From assembly GCA_937892255.1 (NCBI GenBank), contig CALAUL010000050.1:1-64000 (forward strand): a stretch of DNA of 64,000 nt. Reading direction: 5' to 3'. Both the position numbers and the translations under genes were made by a program. Shown piece after piece: positions 27,568 through 37,707 of the stretch. Position 1 is the first letter of the stretch, and each line of letters opens with the position of its first letter. The notes beneath the pieces are model-generated. The model was not told the origin of the DNA and did no database searches. It saw only the letters and a program-made list of their open reading frames with translations. This DNA comes from an uncultured Bacteroidales bacterium (GTDB taxonomy: Bacteria > Bacteroidota > Bacteroidia > Bacteroidales > Marinilabiliaceae).

Positions 27568-27633
27568 ATGTCTAAATATGATTGTTGTATATCCGGAGAA
27601 AGGATATATATGGAGAATTATCAGGTATTATGA
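27568..27633 (+). CDS. possible small open reading frame A (21 codons)
   Basis: An ATG preceded by AGGAAG at a suitable distance opens a 21-codon frame (MSKYDCCISGERIYMENYQVL) whose stop overlaps the next ATG as ATGA. A TAATCTTTG sequence lies about 40 bases upstream. There is no family recognition; chance is a real possibility. Confidence 0.2.
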   Translation: MSKYDCCISGERIYMENYQVL

Positions 27634-27701
27634 AAAAAATCGTAGAAAAGAGAAAAGATTTGAAGTCTTTATCAGCGTGTGAAATAGTTCCTCTATTGTG
27701 A
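27630..27701 (+). CDS. possible small open reading frame B (23 codons)
   Basis: This frame is coupled to frame A by an ATGA overlap. It reads as a lysine-rich start (MKKIVEKRKDLKSLS) followed by ACEIVPLL, a layout like a short peptide leader, but without a double-glycine or core region. Evidence is positional only. Confidence 0.2.
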   Translation: MKKIVEKRKDLKSLSACEIVPLL

Positions 27702-27739
27702 AAATCATTTATGACGATAATTACAGAGAGATGATTACG

Positions 27740-27767
27740 TTGCAAAGGTGCTAATTTAGTATCTTCG
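27740..27767 (+). promoter_or_regulatory. GNAT promoter abutting the start codon
   Basis: TATCTTCG (27760-27767) is one base from TAnnTTTG and ends 4 bases before the ATG. TTG at 27740-27742 lies 17 bases upstream. The transcript would be leaderless or nearly so. Confidence 0.4.
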
Positions 27768-27771
27768 CAAC

Positions 27772-28278
27772 ATGAAGGAGAATATAAAGACACGACGAGC
27801 CATAGAAAAGGATTTGTCGGCAATGCTTGATATATACAATTATGAAGTGAAGCACGGCGTTGCCACGTTTGACATCACACCGAAGAGCGTCGAGGAGTGG
27901 CGTCGGTGGATAAAACAGCACAATGTAGGAAATCACCCATTGATAGTGGCAGAAGCCGAAAGTGGAGAGATGATGGGTTATGCCTCGTTGTCGGAATATC
28001 GTTCGAAAGAGGCATATCGAATGACAGCGGAACTATCAGTATATGTGGCAAAAGAACATCGCAATAAAGGAGTAGCCTCAGTGCTGCTTGAGTCCATCAT
28101 ACGAATAGCGAAGTCGGAGACAGAATTGCAAACCATAGTCTCGGTGATAACGAGCGGTAACGAAGTGAGCCGTCGTCTGCATGAGAAGTTTGGCTTTGAG
28201 TATTGCGGAACGATGAGTCGTGTAGGAAAGAAATGGGATAAATGGCTCGGGATAGACAACTACGTGCTACATATCTGA
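27772..28278 (+). CDS. GNAT family N-acetyltransferase
   Basis: This 168-residue protein is a GNAT close to the phosphinothricin acetyltransferase (Pat/YncA) subgroup. The start is ARAIEKDLSAMLDIYNYEV-like (RRAIEKDLSAMLDIYNYEV), and the acetyl-CoA loop is in VAKEHRNKGVASVLL (Q/RxxGxA type). Motif A is followed by VSVITSGNEVSRRLHEKFGFEYCGTMSRVG. Known relatives N-acetylate amino-acid analogues or methionine sulfoximine; the true substrate here is unknown. It is monocistronic. Confidence 0.85.
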   Translation: MKENIKTRRAIEKDLSAMLDIYNYEVKHGVATFDITPKSVEEWRRWIKQHNVGNHPLIVAEAESGEMMGYASLSEYRSKEAYRMTAELSVYVAKEHRNKGVASVLLESIIRIAKSETELQTIVSVITSGNEVSRRLHEKFGFEYCGTMSRVGKKWDKWLGIDNYVLHI

Positions 28279-28556
28279 GAGGCTGTAAAGACAGCATCAG
28301 AGAGGGCAATTTGCCATTCGTCGAATCTCAAAATAAATATCAAACAGCATTCGTTATTGAGAATAAAACATTATTTTTGTAGGGAGTATCAGCAGTTCGT
28401 AATAAAGTGTCGACGTGGAAGTTAGTCGTCATGTAACGGAGAAGTGTTGAAACACTTGTGCAATCAGTTGTCCTGCGTCGACGGGACAGAAGAACAATAA
28501 TGAGAAAATTATATGCAAAATGACAGTTGTAGGACTGTTGAACATCTAATCATACT

Positions 28557-31500
28557 ATGTCAACACAAGAAGCAACAAACGATATAGAGCATGCAGAGGC
28601 CGAGCAGCCAAAGCCACGCTTTACGCACCTACATGTGCACACCCATTATTCGGTGCTTGATGGAATGTCAAAGGTGGAAGACCTCATCGACAAGTGTCAG
28701 CGCACGGGAATGACGGCCATAGCTGTTACCGACCATGGAAATATGTTCGGAATAAAAGAGCTTTTTGATAAGATAAACGGCATAGAAGATGGAGTAAAAA
28801 AGCACAAAAAAGAATTGGCCGAAGCGCAAGAAAACGGAGATAAAAAAGCCATCGAGGAACACGAAAAGTATCTCTCCTCGCACAAAGTAAATAAGGTAAA
28901 ACCCATCATTGGCTGTGAGGCATACTGTGCACGTCGTTCGTTACATTTGAAAGACAAAGACTACAAGATGATCAACCCTGAAAGTGGCAAAGAACAAATC
29001 GTTGACGCCTCAGGTTATCACTTGTTGCTTTTGGCTAAGAACAAACAAGGCTATCACAATCTCTGCCACATGGTCTCTGTAGCATGGGTAGACGGCAACT
29101 ACTATCGTCCACGTATAGACAAAGACCTTTTGAAAGAACATAGCGAAGGTCTAATAGTATGTTCGGCGTGTTTAGGTGGCGAGATACCACAACTCATCAT
29201 CGCAGGCAAAATAGACGAAGCCGAAAAAAGCATAATGTGGTTTAAAGAGATATTTGGCGATGACTATTACTTAGAAATACAACGTCACAAGACTGATAAG
29301 CCACGTGCAGACTATGAAGTATATAAGCGACAAGAACAGGTCAATAAAGTCATCTTAGAACTAGCAAAGAAGACCAACACCAAAGTAGTTGCTACCAACG
29401 ATGTGCACTTCGTAGAAGAAGAACACGGAGAAGCACACGACCGCCTTATCTGTTTGTCAACGGGCAAAGACCTTGATGACCCCAACAGAATGCACTACAC
29501 CAAGCAAGAGTGGCTCAAGTCTCCAGAAGAGATGGCGGAATTGTTTGCAGATATACCAGAAGCACTTGAGACATCAATGGAAATAGCTGACAAAGTAGAA
29601 CTATATGATATCAATCATGGTCCTATAATGCCAGTATTTGAGATACCTACCGACTTCGGCACAGAAGAGCAATATCGAGAGAAGTTCACACACGAACACC
29701 TCTTCAACGAATTCACATGCGATGAGAAAGGCAACGTTGTAATGTCACAAGAAGATGCAGAGTCGAAGATAAAAAAACTGGGTGGATATGATAGACTCTA
29801 TCGTATTAAGTTAGAAGGTGATTACCTTAAGAAACTGACCATGGACGGAGCAGTGCTTCGTTACGGTGACCCTATTCCCGACAATGTCATGGAACGCCTC
29901 ATCTTCGAACTTCATATCATGAAGACAATGGGTTTCCCTGGTTACTTCCTTATTGTACAAGACTTCATAGCAGCGGCACGAGGCATGGGCGTCTCAGTAG
30001 GTCCGGGTCGTGGCTCAGCAGCAGGCTCTGTAGTCGCTTACTGCCTTAAAATAACAGATGTTGACCCACTGAAATATGACCTGCTTTTTGAGAGATTTCT
30101 AAACCCTGACCGTATCTCATTGCCTGATATCGATATAGACTTTGACGATGATGGACGAGGAGAAGTGTTGCGTTGGGTAACAGATAAATATGGCAAAGAC
30201 CGCGTAGCCCATATCGTCACATACGGCACAATGGCTACAAAGTCAGCCATCAAAGATGTAGGTCGTGTACAGAACGTTGAGCTAAGCGAGATAAATGCCA
30301 TCACCAAGATGATACCCGACAAGCTCCCCGTACCACAAGGCAAAGACAAAGCACCTAAAATGACAGTCGGCAACTGTGTGAAATTCTTACCAGAACTAAA
30401 CGAGAAAGTCAGCTTGGGAAATGACAATCTCAAGGAGACGATGCGCTATGCAGAAATGCTTGAAGGCACAGTGCGCAATACCGGTGTGCATGCCTGTGGT
30501 ATCATCATTGGAGCAGATGACCTAAAGAAATTTGCACCCCTCTCAACAGCTCAAGACAAAGAGACAAAAGAGGATATGCTTGTCACACAATATGAAGGCT
30601 CTGTCATCGAATCCGTCGGACTTATCAAGATGGACTTCCTTGGTTTGAAAACACTTTCAATAATCAAAGAAGCACTCTCTATCATTAAGAAGACACGTGG
30701 AATAGAGATAGATATAGACAACATACCCATAGACGACGAAAAGACATACCAGTTGTATAGCGAAGGCCGCACTGTCGGGACATTCCAGTTTGAGTCGGCA
30801 GGCATGCAAAAATATTTGCGAGACCTCAAGCCCACAGTATTCGAAGACCTCATAGCCATGAACGCCCTATATCGTCCGGGCCCAATGGACTATATACCAC
30901 AGTTTATCGCACGAAAACATGGCAGAGAACCGATAGTCTATGATATAGACTGCATGGACGAATATCTGAAAGACACATACGGCATTACCGTATATCAAGA
31001 GCAAGTCATGCTTCTCTCTCGTAAGCTTGCCAACTTTACACGCGGTGAATCAGATACACTACGTAAAGCCATGGGTAAGAAGATGATTAACGTCTTGAAT
31101 AAGATGAAATCAAAATTCATCACTCAAGGACAAGCCAACGGACATGACCCCAAGACACTCGAGAAGATATGGGGCGACTGGGAGAAATTCGCATCATACG
31201 CCTTCAACAAGTCGCACGCCACATGCTATTCGTGGGTGGCATACCAAACAGCATATCTCAAAGCCAATTACCCTGCCGAACTGATGGCTGCCAACCTCAC
31301 ATGCAACAAGAACAACATCACCGACGTGACAAAATTCATGGAAGAATGCGTTGCGATGAATATCGTTGTTAACGGACCTAACGTCAACGAATCAATGCTT
31401 AACTTCACCGTTAACGACGAGGGTCACATCGTGTACGGCTTAGCAGGCGTCAAAGGCGTAGGAGAAAATGCTGCACTTGAGATAATCAACGAACGAGAAA

Positions 31501-32498
31501 AAAATGGCAAATACAAAGACGTTTACGACTTCTTGGAGCGCATAAACCTGTCATCATGCAACAGAAAGACAATAGAGTCGCTCGTATATGCCGGAGGACT
31601 TGACTGCTTTACAGACATAACAAGAGAGCAATATTTCGCACCTATAAAGAAAGACTCGGAAGAGAAAGGACTCGACGTCTTGATGAAATATGCGCAGTCG
31701 TATCGCAAGAGTTTGGAACAGTACACCAACACCCTTTTCGGAGACCTCTTGTCAACAATACAAATAGACAAACCGGTGTTGCCAAAAGTCTCCGTGGCAT
31801 GGTCCGATATGACGCGTCTGAAATATGAGAAAGACATGATAGGCATATATCTTTCGGCACATCCACTCGATAGTTACAAGTACCTCTATTCGTTCTTTGT
31901 AAAGAATAACATGTCAGATTTGGCAAGAGCAAACCTTATCAATATCAAGAATCAGAAATTCAGAGTAGGAGGATTAGTGTCAGCAGTGAAAAACGGCATA
32001 GACAAAAACGGCGCACCATATCTCATAGCCACACTCGAAGATTTGAACACGACAGGAGAAATCGCACTCTTTAAAGACGACTTCGTCAAGTATTCTAATC
32101 AGTTCGTTGTTGACGCATGTCTGTGCATCTCCGGTAATGTCACAGAAAGCAAGTACGACCCAACAAAAGCATACATGACGATAACAGATGTGTCGCCGAT
32201 GGCAAACTGCTTGGAGAAGATGAATATCAACGGCATGAGAATGACAATACCATACTCTCTTGTGAGCAAACCATTGATAGTGGAACTGAAACAATTCTTG
32301 GTGTCATCAAAGCAAAAGAAGATGTTGCAAGAGGATAAAACGTTTTCAGGATTGATATTGCCGTTGTCGATATGTCTGGAAGATGCAGAAACACTCATGA
32401 AATTGCCGATGCATTCCGACGAGTATTGTGTTAAAGTAGACAAAGACTTCTGTAATTACATATATTCCAACACAGAGATAAGCGTAATGACATATTAA
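28557..32498 (+). CDS. dnaE: DNA polymerase III subunit alpha
   Basis: This 1313-residue protein is the replicative polymerase DnaE. The PHP domain opens with THLHVHTHYSVLDGM at about residues 23-37 and keeps its histidines. The polymerase active-site aspartates are in PDIDIDFDD (Asp524, Asp526, Asp528). The finger region GRGSAAGS, a helix-hairpin-helix near EIINEREKNGKYKDVYDF, and an OB-fold (FRVGGLVSAVKNGIDKNG) follow. It is longer than E. coli DnaE (1160), partly from a lysine-rich insertion after the PHP start. The 278-bp upstream spacer holds a TATTTTTG (28372-28379) and a 16-bp AAGTGTT-GA-AACACTT palindrome (28442-28457). Confidence 0.96.
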   Translation: MSTQEATNDIEHAEAEQPKPRFTHLHVHTHYSVLDGMSKVEDLIDKCQRTGMTAIAVTDHGNMFGIKELFDKINGIEDGVKKHKKELAEAQENGDKKAIEEHEKYLSSHKVNKVKPIIGCEAYCARRSLHLKDKDYKMINPESGKEQIVDASGYHLLLLAKNKQGYHNLCHMVSVAWVDGNYYRPRIDKDLLKEHSEGLIVCSACLGGEIPQLIIAGKIDEAEKSIMWFKEIFGDDYYLEIQRHKTDKPRADYEVYKRQEQVNKVILELAKKTNTKVVATNDVHFVEEEHGEAHDRLICLSTGKDLDDPNRMHYTKQEWLKSPEEMAELFADIPEALETSMEIADKVELYDINHGPIMPVFEIPTDFGTEEQYREKFTHEHLFNEFTCDEKGNVVMSQEDAESKIKKLGGYDRLYRIKLEGDYLKKLTMDGAVLRYGDPIPDNVMERLIFELHIMKTMGFPGYFLIVQDFIAAARGMGVSVGPGRGSAAGSVVAYCLKITDVDPLKYDLLFERFLNPDRISLPDIDIDFDDDGRGEVLRWVTDKYGKDRVAHIVTYGTMATKSAIKDVGRVQNVELSEINAITKMIPDKLPVPQGKDKAPKMTVGNCVKFLPELNEKVSLGNDNLKETMRYAEMLEGTVRNTGVHACGIIIGADDLKKFAPLSTAQDKETKEDMLVTQYEGSVIESVGLIKMDFLGLKTLSIIKEALSIIKKTRGIEIDIDNIPIDDEKTYQLYSEGRTVGTFQFESAGMQKYLRDLKPTVFEDLIAMNALYRPGPMDYIPQFIARKHGREPIVYDIDCMDEYLKDTYGITVYQEQVMLLSRKLANFTRGESDTLRKAMGKKMINVLNKMKSKFITQGQANGHDPKTLEKIWGDWEKFASYAFNKSHATCYSWVAYQTAYLKANYPAELMAANLTCNKNNITDVTKFMEECVAMNIVVNGPNVNESMLNFTVNDEGHIVYGLAGVKGVGENAALEIINEREKNGKYKDVYDFLERINLSSCNRKTIESLVYAGGLDCFTDITREQYFAPIKKDSEEKGLDVLMKYAQSYRKSLEQYTNTLFGDLLSTIQIDKPVLPKVSVAWSDMTRLKYEKDMIGIYLSAHPLDSYKYLYSFFVKNNMSDLARANLINIKNQKFRVGGLVSAVKNGIDKNGAPYLIATLEDLNTTGEIALFKDDFVKYSNQFVVDACLCISGNVTESKYDPTKAYMTITDVSPMANCLEKMNINGMRMTIPYSLVSKPLIVELKQFLVSSKQKKMLQEDKTFSGLILPLSICLEDAETLMKLPMHSDEYCVKVDKDFCNYIYSNTEISVMTY

Positions 32499-32513
32499 AA
32501 TAAAATATATCAG

Positions 32514-33623
32514 ATGAAAAAGAGAACATTATTCATAGACAGAGACGGCACACTGATAGTAGAGCCGCCAGTGACATTCCAAGTGGATAATCTGGAGCAA
32601 ATGACGTTTTTGCCAGGAGTGATACGCAACTTGCATTTCATCAAGAAGAACCTTGACTTTGAACTTGTCATCGTCACCAATCAAGACGGATTGGGCACAC
32701 CAGCAAATCCACAAGAGAATTTCGACCTGATACAACGCAAGATGCTTGAAGTCTTCAGCGGAGAGAATGTGACATTTGACAACATACTCATCGATGACTC
32801 ATATCCCGAAGACAACAAACCTACACGCAAACCAGGGACAGGACTGCTTACCGAATATATGACAGGAGATTATGACTTGGAAAACTCGTATGTCATAGGA
32901 GACAGACTTACAGACATGCAGTTGGCTCAAAATCTTGGTTGCAAAGGATTTCTACTCTCGACAAACAAAGAAGAAGCATTGGACATACCGGGCTGTAAAA
33001 GAGTCGAAAATTGGGACGAAGTGACAGAATTGTTGTTTGCTGGGGAACGAACAGCGACTGTGCAACGTACAACCAAGGAGACGGATATATACGTGAGCAT
33101 TAACCTCGACGGGACAGGCAAATGTGAAATCACTACTGGCTTAGGTTTCTTCGACCACATGCTTGAGCAGATAGGCAAACATTCGGGTTCGGACTTGATG
33201 ATAAAGGTGAAAGGCGACCTTCATGTTGATGAACATCACACCATAGAAGATACCGCCATAGCCCTTGGAGAGGCCTTGCTCAAAGCCCTTGGCAACAAAC
33301 GAGGCATAGAACGTTATGGATTCTGTTTGCCGATGGACGATTGCCTATGTCAGGTAGCTCTTGACTTCGGAGGACGTCCGTGGCTTGTATATGACGCAGA
33401 GTTTAAACGTGAGAAGATAGGCGACATGCCAACAGAGATGTTCCTCCACTTCTTCAAGAGCTTGAGCGATGCATCTCGTATGAACCTCAACATCAAAGCA
33501 GAAGGAGATAACGAACACCATAAGATAGAAGGCATATTCAAAGCATTGGCAAAGTCGATAAAGATGGCTGTAAAGAGAGATATCTACAAATACGAATTGC
33601 CAAGTACGAAAGGAATGCTCTAA
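32514..33623 (+). CDS. hisB: bifunctional histidinol-phosphatase/imidazoleglycerol-phosphate dehydratase
   Basis: This 369-residue fusion carries out two steps of histidine synthesis. The N-terminal HAD phosphatase (about 1-165) has FIDRDGTLI with Asp9 and Asp11. The C-terminal dehydratase (from about 180) has the metal-binding histidine clusters [26 protein letters not shown] and [13 protein letters not shown]. The arrangement is the same as in enterobacterial HisB. No other his gene lies in the window; it starts 15 bases after dnaE. Confidence 0.95.
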   Translation: MKKRTLFIDRDGTLIVEPPVTFQVDNLEQMTFLPGVIRNLHFIKKNLDFELVIVTNQDGLGTPANPQENFDLIQRKMLEVFSGENVTFDNILIDDSYPEDNKPTRKPGTGLLTEYMTGDYDLENSYVIGDRLTDMQLAQNLGCKGFLLSTNKEEALDIPGCKRVENWDEVTELLFAGERTATVQRTTKETDIYVSINLDGTGKCEITTGLGFFDHMLEQIGKHSGSDLMIKVKGDLHVDEHHTIEDTAIALGEALLKALGNKRGIERYGFCLPMDDCLCQVALDFGGRPWLVYDAEFKREKIGDMPTEMFLHFFKSLSDASRMNLNIKAEGDNEHHKIEGIFKALAKSIKMAVKRDIYKYELPSTKGML

Positions 33624-33642
33624 CAGACATAAACATAAGACG

Positions 33643-34683
33643 ATGACCAAAGTACAACAGGGAGATAAAGTAAGATTTCTGAACGAAGAAGGAGGAGGCA
33701 TCATAACACGTATCGTGGGGAATACTGTATATGTGGAAGATGAAGACGGGTTTGAAATACCGACAATGAGCAGTGACGTAGTTGTCGTAGAGGCACAAGC
33801 GGTACAAAAACAGCAAGTCGAAGAGCGACGCATAGAGGAGAAAAAAGAAGAGATAGCGGAGATAGAAGTTGACTATGACTACAAATATGAGGAGGAACAA
33901 GCCGATGACCATTCGCCACGATTTATGTTGGCTTTCTTGAAAAGCGACAAAGGAAACAGCGGTTATCTTGATTTGTATGCTGTAAATGATAGCAACTCCT
34001 TTGTGTTCTTCACCCTATGTGAGCAAGTGGGAGACACGGACGATGTCAGAATGCTACACTATGGCACAATAGAGCCAAACACGAAGTTGCAACTCGACCG
34101 CTATAACCCACAGCGAATCGACAATCAGACGTGGCAATGTCAGCTGCTACTGTTTCGCAAGAGCAAGACCTTCGGAGCATATCCTCCTGTGTCGACATCG
34201 GTAAAGATTAAGTCTACAAAGTTCTACAAAGACAACAGTTTCGTAGACAATGACTTCTTTGCAGAAAAAGCAGTTCTTTATCCGATAATAAAAGGGGAGT
34301 TGGAATCAAAGGTAGAAGAACTTTCGGTAAATGAACTGTTGCGAGTAGCACAAGAGAAGGAACGTAAACCCGCAAAAGTGAAAAGCAAAAGTTCGGTAGG
34401 AGGACTCTTAGAGGTGGATCTGCACATAGAGGAGATAATAGACTCAACGGCCGGGTTGTCAAATGGCGAGATGTTGGAGTTGCAGTTGGCACGCTTCAAC
34501 ACCGTTATGGAGGAGAATCTGAAGCGCAAAGGACAGCGCATAGTCTTCATTCACGGCGTAGGCAACGGACGTCTGAAAGGAGACATAAGGAAACAGTTGG
34601 AGAGGAAGTATAGCAAATGCGAGTATCAAGATGCGTCGTTTAAAGAGTACGGATTTGGAGCGACACTTGTAAAAATCAACTGA
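33643..34683 (+). CDS. DUF2027 and Smr domain protein
   Basis: This 346-residue protein has an N-terminal small beta domain (VQQGDKVRFLNEEGGGIITRIVGNTVYVEDEDGFE), a charged coiled stretch at about 55-88, a middle beta-rich DUF2027 domain, and a C-terminal Smr domain at about 262-345 with LEVDLHIEEI and the HGVGNGRLK motif. The Smr domain is a nuclease or nucleic-acid binding module related to MutS2, and the layout recalls MutS2's tail. Exact role is unknown. It is likely cotranscribed with hisB. Confidence 0.87.
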   Translation: MTKVQQGDKVRFLNEEGGGIITRIVGNTVYVEDEDGFEIPTMSSDVVVVEAQAVQKQQVEERRIEEKKEEIAEIEVDYDYKYEEEQADDHSPRFMLAFLKSDKGNSGYLDLYAVNDSNSFVFFTLCEQVGDTDDVRMLHYGTIEPNTKLQLDRYNPQRIDNQTWQCQLLLFRKSKTFGAYPPVSTSVKIKSTKFYKDNSFVDNDFFAEKAVLYPIIKGELESKVEELSVNELLRVAQEKERKPAKVKSKSSVGGLLEVDLHIEEIIDSTAGLSNGEMLELQLARFNTVMEENLKRKGQRIVFIHGVGNGRLKGDIRKQLERKYSKCEYQDASFKEYGFGATLVKIN

Positions 34684-34729
34684 CGTGCAATAAAAGGGAT
34701 GCGTGTATACGATGATAAATATAAAATGT

Positions 34730-34737
34730 TATATTTG
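34730..34737 (+). promoter_or_regulatory. putative dgt -7 element
   Basis: TATATTTG matches TAnnTTTG; the leader to the ATG would be about 30 bases. No T-rich -33 TTTG is seen at standard spacing. Confidence 0.45.
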
Positions 34738-34772
34738 CAAACGTTAAAATAATATCAAACACACAACTAGGT

Positions 34773-36089
34773 ATGATGGATTGGGGAACTCTACTTACGA
34801 CAAAGCGCACGGGACAATCTGTAGACAAGATTGTTCACGACCGTAGTGAGTTCCAGCGAGACTATGACCGAATGATATTCTCATCGCCATTTCGCAGGTT
34901 GCAGAATAAGACACAGGTATTCCCGTTGCCTGGCAGTGTGTTTGTGCACAACAGACTGACGCATAGTCTGGAAGTTGCAAGCGTAGGGCGTTCGTTGGGA
35001 AACAACATTGCCCGTCGATTGGCGGAGACCGGAGAAGGAGAAGGCTCATTCTTTGAGGAGTTGGGAGCTATCGTGGCAGCCGGTTGTTTGGCTCATGACA
35101 TGGGAAATCCGCCTTTCGGGCATTCGGGCGAAAAAGCAGTATCACATTATTTCAGTAACGAGAGAGGAGCGGAACTTATAGATAAGGGAGGATTATCGGA
35201 AGCGGAGAAGAGCGACTTGATAAACTTCGACGGCAATGCCAATACGTTTCGACTGCTGACTCATTCGTTCAGAGGTCGCAGAGAAGGAGGTTTTGCTCTC
35301 ACATACCCTACGGTTGCATCGGTTATAAAGTATCCTCGTTCGTCGGTTGGGACAAAGAAGTTTGGGTATTTCCAACAAGACAAAGAGACGTTCGAGGAAA
35401 TAATGCAGAAGTTGCAAATAACATCTCTTGGAGACAAAGGCTATGTCAGACACCCTCTTGTATATTTGGTGGAGGCGGCAGATGATATATGCTACCAGAT
35501 AATGGATATAGAAGATGCGTGCAGATTGGGAATATTGTCGTATGACGAGACGGTAGAGATGCTTTGCAACATCTTCAGTTCGGATACAGATGTCAAGGTA
35601 TTCGAGAATAGAGATAAAGTGTTTGACAGAGTTACGGATAAGCATGAGAGAATAGCATATTTGCGTTCAATTGTCATAGGGAGGTTGGTTTGCAGATGTT
35701 CGGAAGTATTTTGGGAGAATAGGGATAAGATATTGAGAGGAGAGTTTAGTGGTAGTCTGATAGGAGGATTGCCGAAGCAAGAGAGAGTTGCCATAGAATT
35801 GATAAGCGAAAGAGCAAAAAAAGATATATATAGACATCAGTCGGTCGTGGAGATAGAGATTTCCGGCTTTAAGATAATGGGAACATTGCTTGACAAGTTC
35901 ATAGAGGCAATAGAGAAACCAGAGTTGTACTATTCTGCATTGTTGAAGCCGTTTATACCGGAGCAGTATCAAGTGGCGTCGACGGATAGTTTTTACAACA
36001 AGGCTATGGCCGCTGTGGACGTTGTTTCGGGAATGTCAGACGTCTATGCTCTTGATTTGTTTAAGAAAATAAAAGGAATAGGAATATGA
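34773..36089 (+). CDS. dgt: deoxyguanosinetriphosphate triphosphohydrolase-like protein
   Basis: This 438-residue HD-domain enzyme hydrolyses dGTP (or dNTPs) to nucleoside and triphosphate. The family start RSEFQRDYDRMIFSSPFRRLQNKTQV is clear, with the metal site in NRLTHSLEVA and the HD pair in CLAHDMGNPPFGHSGE. EAADDICYQIMDIEDA supplies the later aspartate. The coding strand is strongly G-rich (for example 22 G to 2 C at 35701-35760), unlike the dnaE-hisB block before it. The stop overlaps the next start as ATGA. Confidence 0.93.
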   Translation: MMDWGTLLTTKRTGQSVDKIVHDRSEFQRDYDRMIFSSPFRRLQNKTQVFPLPGSVFVHNRLTHSLEVASVGRSLGNNIARRLAETGEGEGSFFEELGAIVAAGCLAHDMGNPPFGHSGEKAVSHYFSNERGAELIDKGGLSEAEKSDLINFDGNANTFRLLTHSFRGRREGGFALTYPTVASVIKYPRSSVGTKKFGYFQQDKETFEEIMQKLQITSLGDKGYVRHPLVYLVEAADDICYQIMDIEDACRLGILSYDETVEMLCNIFSSDTDVKVFENRDKVFDRVTDKHERIAYLRSIVIGRLVCRCSEVFWENRDKILRGEFSGSLIGGLPKQERVAIELISERAKKDIYRHQSVVEIEISGFKIMGTLLDKFIEAIEKPELYYSALLKPFIPEQYQVASTDSFYNKAMAAVDVVSGMSDVYALDLFKKIKGIGI

Positions 36090-37696
36090 AGACAAGAAGA
36101 AAATACAAATTGATTTTCCTTTTTATTATGGGTTTGGTATGTTCGTCGGTTGAAGCACAGAAATATGTGATTGATGCAGAGATGATAACGCCAAATAGAG
36201 TGTATTGTAATGGGGAAGATAGTACAGAGATAGCTAAGGATTCGATTAAAATTAAAATCCGTAGAATTGAAAATGTAGACCACATATTTTGGGAATGTGG
36301 TTGGAACGGAGGTCAGGAGAACTATAATCCGGAAGGATATCCTGTCGCAAATTTACATCAAGTTGATAGTGTATTGTCTTTCCCTTTGGCTAACCTTGAG
36401 ATTGATGAAGATAGTATAAAAGGCGAATATACCTGGTTTTTGAAAATGTATCCACGTTCACCAAGAGAAGATGAAGAACCGATAGTAAAATTAGAATATA
36501 TCGTAACAATTTATAAAAAGCCTCACATCATTGATGGACAATTCTGTGGTTATGAAAAAGTACTTGAGGTTGACAGAAGATGGGGCGAGTTCGAAACGTA
36601 CGAATGGAAGCTAACAGAAGAAAGTGACAATGGGAAAATTATAGAAGATAAGGAGACAAAAGAGTATAAATTATGTATTGATGAAGATTTACACTTGAAA
36701 CATAATATGCATGTTAATTTGACGGTGACAACAAATGATAAGACGTGTGTTTCTCGTGATGAAGCTACTATTACACTAAAAGGTTATCCACAAGGGACGT
36801 TGACGCTAAGAGAAGTTGTAAAAGATAAAAATGGAAGTATTGAAAAAGAGTGGAAAGTGGCAGAAAAGATTTTGGTAAATAACAGTGACCCGATGTCTGC
36901 GTATGTCTGCTCTACAAATGAAGGGAAAGACTTTCAGATTGAGCTCAACAATATTAACAATTCCGGTAAAGGAGTTGAATTTAAATCGGGAGAAAGTGCT
37001 TATGGTGAATATAATAGCGAAGAGGGTTATCTCTTCAGTAGGAAAGAGTCAGGTATTCTGAAAATAGAAGTAAAAGACAAGGGTACAGGATGTGTTGTCT
37101 CTACGGATATAAAGTTCATAGACGATAAACCAGCTCTATCTATAGCTCCAGAAGAGCCTATCTCCCTTGAGAGTCAAGAAACGAAAATATTTGTGCCGGC
37201 ACAATCTGCAAATGTAGAGAGTGACACTGTGACTATAGCGCGTTATTTGGACCTTTCTGAAAGTTATTCTGATTTCAATGTGTCTTTTGGAGAGTACATC
37301 GGAGATAAAGGCTTTGATGTAGAGTCTAATATGACAGGTATAATAGGATTGACATATAACGAAACACATACAATAACACATGCATATAAATTAGGAGAGG
37401 AAGAGCAGTGTAAGAGTGACGACGTTAATTTCCTAATTGATGTCACCATTCCGGTGCGAAATCCTGATGGCTTCAGCCCCAATGAAGATGGTGTAAATGA
37501 CCGTTTGGTATTTGAAGGTCTTCCCGAGAATAATCATCTGTCGGTTTTTGATAGCAGAGGTGTTATGGTCTATGAGAAAGAGAATTACCGCAATGACTGG
37601 AAAGCCGAAGGTTTAGACGATGGCTACTATATGTACGTGCTTGAAGGTCAAGGTATAAAGACATTGAAGGAGTCCTTAGTGATAAAGCGTAAATAA
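36086..37696 (+). CDS. secreted surface protein with CHU_C-type T9SS domain
   Basis: This 536-residue protein has a signal peptide (about 1-25, ending VEAQ) and several beta-sandwich-like repeats. The C-terminal domain at about 463-536 has FSPNEDGVND, followed by LSVFDSRGVMVYEKENYRNDW and DGYYMYVLEG. This is the gliding-motility-associated type B domain that directs secretion by the type IX system. Base composition is clearly lower in GC than flanking genes (13 of 60 bases at 36661-36720), suggesting faster evolution or transfer. It overlaps dgt by 4 bases and precedes porP by 11, so it is probably exported with that PorP partner. Its ligand is unknown. Confidence 0.85.
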   Translation: MKTRRKYKLIFLFIMGLVCSSVEAQKYVIDAEMITPNRVYCNGEDSTEIAKDSIKIKIRRIENVDHIFWECGWNGGQENYNPEGYPVANLHQVDSVLSFPLANLEIDEDSIKGEYTWFLKMYPRSPREDEEPIVKLEYIVTIYKKPHIIDGQFCGYEKVLEVDRRWGEFETYEWKLTEESDNGKIIEDKETKEYKLCIDEDLHLKHNMHVNLTVTTNDKTCVSRDEATITLKGYPQGTLTLREVVKDKNGSIEKEWKVAEKILVNNSDPMSAYVCSTNEGKDFQIELNNINNSGKGVEFKSGESAYGEYNSEEGYLFSRKESGILKIEVKDKGTGCVVSTDIKFIDDKPALSIAPEEPISLESQETKIFVPAQSANVESDTVTIARYLDLSESYSDFNVSFGEYIGDKGFDVESNMTGIIGLTYNETHTITHAYKLGEEEQCKSDDVNFLIDVTIPVRNPDGFSPNEDGVNDRLVFEGLPENNHLSVFDSRGVMVYEKENYRNDWKAEGLDDGYYMYVLEGQGIKTLKESLVIKRK

Positions 37697-37707
37697 AAAG
37701 AACTACT

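Larger units (their letters stand above)
27311..27771. other. intergenic region with terminator and two tiny open frames
   Basis: This 461-bp stretch contains a strong terminator (27400-27432), a promoter-like TAATCTTTG at 27521-27529, two overlapping short frames (27568-27633 and 27630-27701) and the GNAT promoter at its end. No larger gene is supported. Confidence 0.5.
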
